Positions 1 to 5,570 of a stretch of DNA of 8,412 bases are shown one piece after another. The notes under the pieces were generated by a model. It worked only from the letters and a program-made list of their open reading frames with translations. It was not told the DNA's origin and made no database searches. How positions within the stretch are numbered: the stretch's first letter is position 1; the number at the start of each line of letters is the position of its first letter. The DNA is from an uncultured Clostridia bacterium (GTDB taxonomy: Bacteria; Bacillota_A; Clostridia; Oscillospirales; Oscillospiraceae): positions 1-8,412 of the forward strand of contig CAMZIX010000056.1 in NCBI GenBank assembly GCA_947307375.1. Direction: 5' to 3'. Position numbers and translations under genes: made by a program.

Positions 1-113
<113 letters not shown>

Positions 114-130
114 GCGCTGCCGCAAACCGA

Positions 131-175
131 AAAAACAAGCCCTCCGGGACATCCCGGAGGGCTTTGTTGTGTCTG
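131..175. terminator. Bidirectional intrinsic terminator
   Basis: A perfect 12-base-pair stem (137-148 with 153-164, AAGCCCTCCGGG) closes a 4-base loop at 149-152. Read on minus it is followed by TTGTTTTTTC, a good U tract, and it lies 18 bases past the stop of the LCP gene. Read on plus it is followed by the weaker TTTGTTGTG, so it also serves the truncated gene at the left edge. It is best as the end of the minus-strand surface operon. Confidence 0.9.
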
Positions 176-181
176 TTGTAT

Positions 182-1309
182 TCAGTTCATTCTTTCGCAG
201 AGCTTCTCGGCCACGAAGTCGTGCAGCCATTCCGCATCCGGATAGAACTCCGCGTATTTTTCACCCTTCGTCACGACGCCGGGCATCGTGATCACGGTGT
301 CGCTGCTGATGCTGAAGTCCTGGATATTCTGGGCCAGATAGCTGACCTCGTCCAGAGAGAGATTGCTGGTCATGTGGGGCTTGAGCCGGTTGTAGACCGT
401 CATGACGGCGCTGGGATCCTTTCTGGCCAGACGCTTGAGCTGCTCGAGCATCGCCCGGACGACCAGCTTCAGGTCGCGCAGGCCGCGCTGGTAGGCGCCG
501 TCCAGCTCCCCGTGATCGCGGTAGCGGATCAGGCGTTCCAGCTGCCTGTCCGTCAGCGTGACGCTGCTCCCCTTCTGGAAGGAGCTGTCCAGATGGGTGT
601 AATCTTCGGGGAAAGTGACTTCCAGCCCGCCCAGGGCCTGGTTGATGACCGGGATGGAGTCGAAGTCCATCGCCGCGAAGCGCGTGATCGGCACACCGTA
701 GAGCATATTGCTGACCGCGTCCGCCGTCAGCTCGCAGCTGAGCTCCCCGCCGTCGCCGTAGCTGTGGGAGGCGGAGATGTTGTTGAGCACGGTGTCCAGG
801 TAATTGCCGTTCGCGTCCAGCATCACGATGTTGGCCATCGTGTCGCGCGGGATGTAGAGAATGGACATGCTGTCGTTCCCGCTGTCCAGAATGACCAGCG
901 CCAGGATGTCCGCGTTGCCGCCGTTGGAGACCATGTCGGAATCCCAAAAGCTGGGATTGTTCATGTAGTCGATGCCCATGATCAGCAGCGTCTGCACGTC
1001 GCTGCGGTAGCGGTATTCATTGCCGTCCTCGTCGATCCAGTCGGGCGCCTCCTCATCCTTCGGCGCATGTTCCTCCGCCTCGTCGCGCTGCCAGCGGATC
1101 TTCTGCATCTGCGAGGAGGAGCGGTCGGCGAACATGCTGGCGCGCAGGCTGTTGGTATAGCGCAGAAAGCCCCATACGCCCGCCGCCAGCAGCACCAGCA
1201 GCGCCGCGAGCGAGGCGAGCACGATGGCGGCCGTCCGGCCCTTGCTGCGGCGGCGCCTGATTTTTTGCTCCTCTTTCGCCGCCGACATCTTGTCTCTGTA
1301 GTATGCCAT
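182..1309 (-). CDS. LCP (LytR-CpsA-Psr) family cell-wall glycopolymer transferase
   Basis: A 375-residue membrane-anchored LCP protein. LCP enzymes transfer polyprenyl-pyrophosphate-linked glycopolymers (teichoic acid, capsule, or in some actinobacteria protein glycans) to the cell wall outside the membrane. A basic N-terminus (KIRRRRSKGR) precedes one membrane helix at about 26-49. An acidic linker (about 75-98) leads to the LCP domain at about 105-290. Family motifs seen: TLLIMGID (D114), NADILAL (D134), the IPRDT signature at 153-157, NISASHSYGDGG at 177-188, and the arginine cluster RYRD (262-265) with RGLR (275-278). The last 85 residues are a tail outside the core. The ATG at 1309 has GGGGAGGA about 6 bases upstream. 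It starts 15 bases after the sortase stop with no terminator between, so the two are co-transcribed. Family membership is clear; the glycan and the acceptor are not known. Confidence 0.9.
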   Translation of the reverse strand: MAYYRDKMSAAKEEQKIRRRRSKGRTAAIVLASLAALLVLLAAGVWGFLRYTNSLRASMFADRSSSQMQKIRWQRDEAEEHAPKDEEAPDWIDEDGNEYRYRSDVQTLLIMGIDYMNNPSFWDSDMVSNGGNADILALVILDSGNDSMSILYIPRDTMANIVMLDANGNYLDTVLNNISASHSYGDGGELSCELTADAVSNMLYGVPITRFAAMDFDSIPVINQALGGLEVTFPEDYTHLDSSFQKGSSVTLTDRQLERLIRYRDHGELDGAYQRGLRDLKLVVRAMLEQLKRLARKDPSAVMTVYNRLKPHMTSNLSLDEVSYLAQNIQDFSISSDTVITMPGVVTKGEKYAEFYPDAEWLHDFVAEKLCERMN

Positions 1310-1324
1310 GCCTGTCCTCCCCCG

Positions 1325-2131
1325 TCAGCCGACTGCCGTGGCCGTGGAGATGCCCTCCTGATCCGCGGCCAAAACGCCCTGCACCAGATAGCGGTAGGCG
1401 GGATTGGCGATGCAGGTGGACAGGGTGATGATCCGGTCGTCCGGCGTCACCTCGATCGAGTAGTCAAAGTTGGCCTTGACGTCGTGCGTGTAGATCCGGT
1501 CGATATAGGCCTGTCTCTCCTCCGCCGTGGAGGACGGGAAGTTCAGGACCTGGTCCAGATTGTCCGTCCGGTAGGCGGCGAAGATCTCGTAGGTGAGCAC
1601 GCGGTCCGGCGTATAGACCATGATCGTCCGGTGCTCGTCGAAGAACTTCCGGTCCTCAAACTTGTGCAGCTGGGCGAACATGCTGCCGTCGATCATGTTG
1701 TGGCCGTAGATCACGGTGTTGAAGTCGCTGAAATCGCTGGCGTTGTCGGGCAGCATCAGGACAGAGCCGTAGGGCGTGTAGCTGTGGAGATAGTTGCGGT
1801 TGAGATAGACCCTCGTCGGCGAGGTGTCATAGAGGATCGGATAGTCGATCGTGGTGCCGTCGACCTCGATCCAGGCGATGATATCCTCGTTGCGCGAGAT
1901 CAGATAGGCGAAATCGACCGGGATCTGGGCCTTCTGATCCGGATCCGCCTCCTCGGGCGGCAGTTCTCCGACCGTCTGCTCGGCCGCGGCGCGGGCCTGC
2001 TCGGCCAGTTCCTGATACAGGCGGTTGGACTTCTGGTAGAGATAGAGCATGTACACGATGCTGAGGATGGCCGCCGCCATCACCAGCAGACTCACCACGC
2101 TGATCACCCGATAGACTTGTTTTTTCTTCAT
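1325..2131 (-). CDS. srtB: Class B sortase (cysteine transpeptidase)
   Basis: A 268-residue sortase. Sortases cleave a C-terminal sorting motif between Thr and Gly and join the Thr to peptidoglycan on the outer face of the membrane. A basic start (MKKKQVYR) and one membrane helix at about 9-32 give N-in, catalytic-domain-out topology. A coiled, charged linker (about 33-68) precedes the domain at about 72-256. Active-site residues are visible: His144 in IYGHNM, Cys240 in TLSTC, and Arg247 in AYRYLVQG. The long stretch between His and Cys, containing a helix at about 203-215, and the DIIAWIEVDGTTIDYPIL segment (83-100) are class B features. The ATG at 2131 was chosen because the membrane anchor follows directly; GGAAAG lies immediately before it with no spacing, a poor ribosome site. 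In-frame sequence further upstream runs through a terminator and the substrate gene. The neighbouring small protein carries SPPTG, the (S/N)PxTG type reported for Clostridioides difficile SrtB. Confidence 0.94.
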   Translation of the reverse strand: MKKKQVYRVISVVSLLVMAAAILSIVYMLYLYQKSNRLYQELAEQARAAAEQTVGELPPEEADPDQKAQIPVDFAYLISRNEDIIAWIEVDGTTIDYPILYDTSPTRVYLNRNYLHSYTPYGSVLMLPDNASDFSDFNTVIYGHNMIDGSMFAQLHKFEDRKFFDEHRTIMVYTPDRVLTYEIFAAYRTDNLDQVLNFPSSTAEERQAYIDRIYTHDVKANFDYSIEVTPDDRIITLSTCIANPAYRYLVQGVLAADQEGISTATAVG

Positions 2132-2139
2132 CTTTCCAT

Positions 2140-2173
2140 AAAAAGATGGGGCCGCCTTTGCAGCCAGCCCCAT
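2140..2173 (-). terminator. Intrinsic terminator between substrate gene and sortase gene
   Basis: Read on minus, ATGGGGC (2173-2167) pairs with GCCCCAT (2152-2146). A short inner GC/GC pairing is possible around the A-rich loop, and CTTTTTA follows (2145-2139). It begins 22 bases after the stop of the small substrate gene and ends 8 bases before the sortase ATG. The stem is perfect and the U run is five long, so partial termination with read-through into sortase and LCP is likely. No separate sortase promoter is seen. Confidence 0.8.
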
Positions 2174-2195
2174 GTGTCGCAGATTTTGGAATTGT

Positions 2196-2411
2196 TTACT
2201 TGGACTTGTTTTTGCTGACGACGTACGCCGCACCGGCACCGCAGGCAACAACAGCAAGCGCGATGATCGCGAGCGAGCCCGTCGGAGGAGACACAGGGGG
2301 CTCCTCGGGAGGACCGCCCTGATTGGAATCGGTGTTGTCAGTAGCGAAAGCAGGCACAGAGATGCAGGCAATCAGCAGAACAGCCAAAAGCAGAGCGACT
2401 AATTTCTTCAT
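2196..2411 (-). CDS. Miniature sortase-anchored surface protein (71 aa)
   Basis: A 71-residue exported protein made almost entirely of targeting signals. Residues 1-23 are a signal peptide (MKK, hydrophobic core, VPAFA cleavage site). Residues 24-44 are a Thr/Asp/Asn/Ser segment followed by a Pro/Glu segment with six prolines. SPPTG at 41-45 is a sorting motif, followed by a hydrophobic helix at about 47-65 and a basic tail (SKNKSK). After signal peptidase and sortase cleavage only about 21 residues would remain on the wall. The ATG at 2411 has AAAGGA 9 bases upstream; the frame is open to 2465 but that start has no ribosome site. It is the first gene of the sortase-LCP operon, behind a perfect promoter. 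A lipobox-like LIAC at 13-16 allows a lipoprotein reading, but the hydrophobic core continues past the Cys to a normal cleavage site, so I prefer sortase anchoring. I know of no established function. Confidence 0.85.
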   Translation of the reverse strand: MKKLVALLLAVLLIACISVPAFATDNTDSNQGGPPEEPPVSPPTGSLAIIALAVVACGAGAAYVVSKNKSK

Positions 2412-2488
2412 AAGACAGCATCCTTTCTTTTTGGCAGTGATGAAACATCCGCTGCCGCCGGGCACAGTGCCCGATATTCATACTCGGT

Positions 2489-2517
2489 ATTATATACGCT
2501 TTTATTCCTTCTGTCAA
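2489..2517 (-). promoter_or_regulatory. Perfect sigma-A promoter for the surface operon
   Basis: On minus, TTGACA (2517-2512) is separated by 17 bases from TATAAT (2494-2489), an exact housekeeping consensus with ideal spacing. Transcription should start near 2482, giving a leader of about 70 bases before the ATG at 2411. That leader holds two small possible hairpins (GGGCA/TGCCC around 2462-2474, and GGCAG/CTGCC further on) and the AAAGGA ribosome site. AT-rich sequence lies upstream of the -35 box. Confidence 0.85.
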
Positions 2518-2586
2518 CCGGAAAAAACGAAAAGATTGTAATTATTTGGATAGCTCCGGCGATAGTTTTTCTGTATATTCTACATA

Positions 2587-2616
2587 TTGACAAAAAAGCC
2601 GGAAAACCTTTATAAT
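2587..2616 (+). promoter_or_regulatory. Perfect sigma-A promoter for guaB
   Basis: TTGACA (2587-2592), 18 bases of spacer, then TATAAT (2611-2616): exact consensus hexamers. The start point should be near 2623. It points away from the equally perfect surface-operon promoter, with the two -35 boxes 69 bases apart across an AT-rich segment. No operator-like inverted repeat overlapping either hexamer was obvious. Confidence 0.85.
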
Positions 2617-2622
2617 CATAGC

Positions 2623-2779
2623 ATCTTTCAGATGGCCCGGCAAGATCGGGCGAGCACAGGCCGCCGGCCCTCCGGACCATTCCCGGAGGCCTCCGTCCGC
2701 CCCCATTCCGCCCGGTTTCTGCAGCCTGTCCCGGCCTGCGCGCAAGCCGGGTATCTTCATTATCGAAGGGAGACGAATC
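2623..2779 (+). promoter_or_regulatory. Long GC-rich structured 5' leader of guaB
   Basis: About 157 bases separate the predicted start point from the guaB ATG and contain no convincing gene. Visible pairings are CCCG/CGGG near 2637-2650; CCTCCGG (2669-2675) with CCGGAGG (2683-2689), overlapping a 12-base palindrome CGGAGGCCTCCG at 2684-2695; and CCCGGC (2730-2735) with GCCGGG (2746-2751), which ends 14 bases before the AAGGGAG ribosome site (2766-2772). No U tract follows any of the stems, so it does not look like a classic terminator-type attenuator. It matches no riboswitch class I can recognise by eye. Confidence 0.5.
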
Positions 2780-4288
2780 ATGGCGAAAATCATCAACGAA
2801 CCGAGCCATACCTTCAACGAATACCTCCTGATCCCGGGCTACACGCCCATCAGCTGCCGCTCCGAAAAAGTGAAGCTCTGCACCCCGCTGGTCAAATTCC
2901 GCAAGGGCGAGGAGGAATGCCCCCTCCGGATGAACATCCCGATGGTCTCCGCGATCATGCAGTCCGTCTCCGGCGAACGCCTGGCCGTGGCCCTGGCCAA
3001 GGAGGGCGGCGTCAGCTTCATTTACGGTTCCCAGTCCGTGGAGGACGAGGCCGCCATGGTCCGCCGTGCCAAGAGCACCAAGGCCGGCTTTGTCCGCAGC
3101 GATTCCAATATCGGCCCGGCGCAGACCCTGCGCGACGTGCTGGAGCTCAAGGCCCGCACCGGCCACTCCACCATCGCCGTCACCGAGGACGGCACCGCCG
3201 AGGGCAAGCTGGTCGGCGTCGTCACCAGCCGCGACTACCGCGTCAGCCGCATGGAGCCGGACACCCCGGTCTCCAGCTTCATGACGCCCTTCGACAAGCT
3301 GGTCTGGGCCAAGGAGGGCACCACCCTCAAGGAAGCCAACGACATCATCTGGGAGCACAAGCTCAACTCCCTGCCCATCATCGACGACGGCGGCCGCCTC
3401 TGCTACTTCGTCTTCCGCAAGGACTACGAGAGCCATAAAGCGAACCCCAACGAGCTGCTGGACGATCACAAGCGCTATGTCGTCGGCGCGGGCATCAACA
3501 CCCGCGACTACGAAAAGCGCGTGCCCGCCCTGCTGGAGGCCGGCGCGGACGTGCTGTGCATCGACTCCTCCGAGGGCTTTACCGACTGGCAGCGCTTCAC
3601 CCTGGCCTGGATCCGCGAGAACTACGGCGACAGCGTCAAGGTCGGCGCCGGCAACGTGGTCGACGCGGCGGGCTTCCGCTTCCTGGCCGAGTGCGGCGCG
3701 GACTTCGTCAAGGTCGGCATCGGCGGCGGCTCCATCTGCATCACCCGCGAGACCAAGGGCATCGGCCGCGGCCAGGCGACCGCGCTGATCGACGTCTGCG
3801 CCGAGCGGGACCGCTATTTTGAAGAGACCGGCATCTACGTGCCCGTCTGCTCTGACGGCGGCATCGTCTACGACCACCACATCACTCTCGCGCTCGCGAT
3901 GGGCGCGGACTTCGTGATGCTGGGCCGCTACTTCGCCCGCTTCGACGAGAGCCCGACCAACAAGGTCAACATCGGCGGCACTTATTTCAAAGAGTATTGG
4001 GGCGAAGGCTCCGCCCGCGCGCGCAACTGGCAGCGCTACGATATGGGCGGCGACCGCAAGCTCAGCTTTGAAGAGGGCGTGGACTCCTACGTCCCCTATG
4101 CCGGCTCCCTAAAGGACAATGTGGCCCTCACGCTGAGCAAGGTGCGCCACGCCATGTGCAACTGCGGCGCGCTGACGATCCCCGAGTTCCAGGAAAAGGC
4201 GGTTTTGACCCTGGTCTCCGCCACCACCATCGTCGAGGGCGGCGCCCACGACGTCATCAAGAAGGACAGCGTGCCTGCCATCCACTGA
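2780..4288 (+). CDS. guaB: Inosine-5'-monophosphate dehydrogenase
   Basis: A 502-residue cytosolic enzyme oxidising IMP to XMP with NAD+, the committed step to GMP. It is a TIM barrel with a CBS (Bateman) insert at about residues 95-220; SDSN and VTSRDYR lie in that region. The catalytic loop reads [11 protein letters not shown] with Cys320. NAD/IMP-site residues include D262 in IDSSEG. The mobile flap carries NWQRYD with Arg419-Tyr420, the pair that activates water in IMPDH. GMP reductase lacks the CBS insert and this flap, so it is excluded. Length and motif wording ([11 protein letters not shown], the GSICITR loop, [24 protein letters not shown]) follow the Tritrichomonas foetus-type enzyme as I recall it, with catalytic numbering offset by one, rather than the usual GIGPGSICTTR bacterial type. 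The ATG at 2780 has AAGGGAG 7 bases upstream. It heads a likely two-gene operon with the CofE-like gene. Confidence 0.96.
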   Translation: MAKIINEPSHTFNEYLLIPGYTPISCRSEKVKLCTPLVKFRKGEEECPLRMNIPMVSAIMQSVSGERLAVALAKEGGVSFIYGSQSVEDEAAMVRRAKSTKAGFVRSDSNIGPAQTLRDVLELKARTGHSTIAVTEDGTAEGKLVGVVTSRDYRVSRMEPDTPVSSFMTPFDKLVWAKEGTTLKEANDIIWEHKLNSLPIIDDGGRLCYFVFRKDYESHKANPNELLDDHKRYVVGAGINTRDYEKRVPALLEAGADVLCIDSSEGFTDWQRFTLAWIRENYGDSVKVGAGNVVDAAGFRFLAECGADFVKVGIGGGSICITRETKGIGRGQATALIDVCAERDRYFEETGIYVPVCSDGGIVYDHHITLALAMGADFVMLGRYFARFDESPTNKVNIGGTYFKEYWGEGSARARNWQRYDMGGDRKLSFEEGVDSYVPYAGSLKDNVALTLSKVRHAMCNCGALTIPEFQEKAVLTLVSATTIVEGGAHDVIKKDSVPAIH

Positions 4289-4328
4289 GCGGGCTTCCAC
4301 GTAATAATCTGAAACAGAGGTGTATACA

Positions 4329-5522
4329 ATGAGTCGAATGGTAGGAACCGTGTCACGCGGTGTCCGCGCCCCCATCATCCGTGAGGGCGATGATCTGAAA
4401 AACATCGTGGTCGAGTCTGTGCTTGAGGCCGCGGCGCAGGAGGGCTTTGCCTTCCATGACCGCGACGTCGTGGCCATGACCGAAGCCATCGTGGCCCGCG
4501 CGCAGGGCAACTATGCCACGGTGGACGACATCGCCGCCGACGTGCGGCAGAAGCTCGGCGGGGAGACCGTCGGCGTCATTTTCCCGATCCTCAGCCGCAA
4601 CCGCTTCGCCATCTGCCTGCGCGGCATCGCCAAGGGCGCGAAGAAGATCGTGCTGATGCTCTCCTATCCCTCCGACGAGGTGGGCAACCACCTGATCGAC
4701 TGGGACGCGCTGGACAGCAAGGGCGTCGACCCCTACCGCGACGTGCTGGACCTGAAGCAGTACCGCGAGCTCTTCGGCTATCAAAAGCACCCCTTTACCG
4801 GCGTGGATTACGTCGACTACTACGCCCAGCTGATCCGCGGCTGCGGCGCCGAGGTCGAGATCCTCTTCGCCAACGACGCGCGAGAGATCCTTAACCACAC
4901 GAAGAACGTCATCCACTGCGACATCCACACCCGCGCCCGCACGAGCCGCATCCTGAAGGCCGCCGGCGGCGAGCGCGTCTTCGGCCTGGACGAGCTGATG
5001 ACCGCCTCCGTGAACGGCAGCGGCTACAACGAGCAGTACGGCCTGCTGGGCTCCAACAAGGCCACCGAGGACAAGGTCAAGCTCTTCCCGCGCGACTGCC
5101 AGCCCCTGGTGGACGCGATCCAGCGGGAGCTGATCGAAAAGACCGGCAAGCGCATCGAGGTCATGGTCTACGGCGACGGCGCCTTCAAGGACCCGATCGG
5201 CAAGATCTGGGAGCTGGCCGACCCGGTCGTCTCCCCCGCCTACACCGCCGGCCTCGTCGGCACGCCCAACGAGCTCAAGCTCAAGTATCTCGCGGACAAC
5301 GACTTCGCCGCCCTCTCCGGCGAGGAGCTGAAAGAGGCGATCAGCGGCGAGATCCGCAAGAAGGACGGCAGCCTCGTCGGCCAGATGGTCTCCGAGGGCA
5401 CCACGCCCCGCCGCCTGACCGACCTGATCGGCTCGCTCTGCGACCTGACCTCCGGCTCCGGCGACAAGGGCACGCCCATCGTCTTCATCCAGGGCTACTT
5501 CGACAACTACACCGCCGAATAA
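4329..5522 (+). CDS. CofE-like protein (coenzyme F420-0:L-glutamate ligase family)
   Basis: A 397-residue soluble protein with no signal or membrane segment. The N-terminal part (about 1-110: GTVSRG, a DRDVVAMTEAIVARAQG stretch at about 44-60, VGVIFPILSRNRFAICLRGIA at about 81-101) resembles CofE, which adds gamma-glutamyl residues to F420-0 using GTP. Later conserved-looking blocks are SGYNEQYGLLGSNKATE (231-247), VYGDGAFKDPIGKIWELAD (280-298) and a Gly/Ser-rich TSGSGDKGTP near the end. It is much longer than archaeal CofE (about 250 residues). Clostridia of this type are not known for F420, so the true substrate is uncertain. The ATG at 4329 has AGAGG 8 bases upstream; GTG at 4320 overlaps that site and is less likely. 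The 40-base gap after guaB has no terminator, so co-transcription is expected. Family call is fairly firm; function is not. Confidence 0.72.
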   Translation: MSRMVGTVSRGVRAPIIREGDDLKNIVVESVLEAAAQEGFAFHDRDVVAMTEAIVARAQGNYATVDDIAADVRQKLGGETVGVIFPILSRNRFAICLRGIAKGAKKIVLMLSYPSDEVGNHLIDWDALDSKGVDPYRDVLDLKQYRELFGYQKHPFTGVDYVDYYAQLIRGCGAEVEILFANDAREILNHTKNVIHCDIHTRARTSRILKAAGGERVFGLDELMTASVNGSGYNEQYGLLGSNKATEDKVKLFPRDCQPLVDAIQRELIEKTGKRIEVMVYGDGAFKDPIGKIWELADPVVSPAYTAGLVGTPNELKLKYLADNDFAALSGEELKEAISGEIRKKDGSLVGQMVSEGTTPRRLTDLIGSLCDLTSGSGDKGTPIVFIQGYFDNYTAE

Positions 5523-5534
5523 GGCAAAGCGCAT

Positions 5535-5570
5535 AAAAAACCCGCAGGAGCAATACTCCTGCGGGTTTTT
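5535..5570. terminator. Bidirectional intrinsic terminator between convergent genes
   Basis: A perfect 10-base-pair stem (CCCGCAGGAG 5541-5550 with 5556-5565) has a 5-base loop, flanked by six A's on the left and five T's on the right. It therefore works as a terminator on either strand. It ends the guaB operon on plus and the ABC exporter on minus; the exporter's TGA stop (5572-5570) overlaps the edge of the element. Confidence 0.94.

Noticed and set aside
164..2218. 684-codon open frame on plus across the surface operon
   Set aside because: It is antisense to the sortase and LCP genes, which have clear family motifs. Its translation is Arg/Val/Asp/His-rich without a recognisable domain, as expected of a shadow frame in GC-rich DNA.
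2132..2371. N-terminal extension of the sortase, including an ATG at 2173
   Set aside because: That ATG lies in the terminator stem with no ribosome site, and the upstream frame overlaps the substrate gene with Arg/Leu/Ser-rich sequence of no recognisable kind.
2196..2465. Longer form of the small substrate starting at 2465
   Set aside because: It would place about 18 residues before a standard MKK signal peptide and has no ribosome site; AAAGGA fits the ATG at 2411.
2623..2779. Purine riboswitch or T-box upstream of guaB
   Set aside because: The conserved core sequences of these classes are not visible, and there is no terminator U tract.
2408..3880. 490-codon open frame on minus opposite guaB
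   Set aside because: It is a shadow of guaB, rich in Ala/Asp/Gly/Val, and extends through the divergent promoters.
4353..5534. 393-codon open frame on minus opposite the CofE-like gene
   Set aside because: It is a shadow frame with no domain, and no promoter or ribosome site is apparent.
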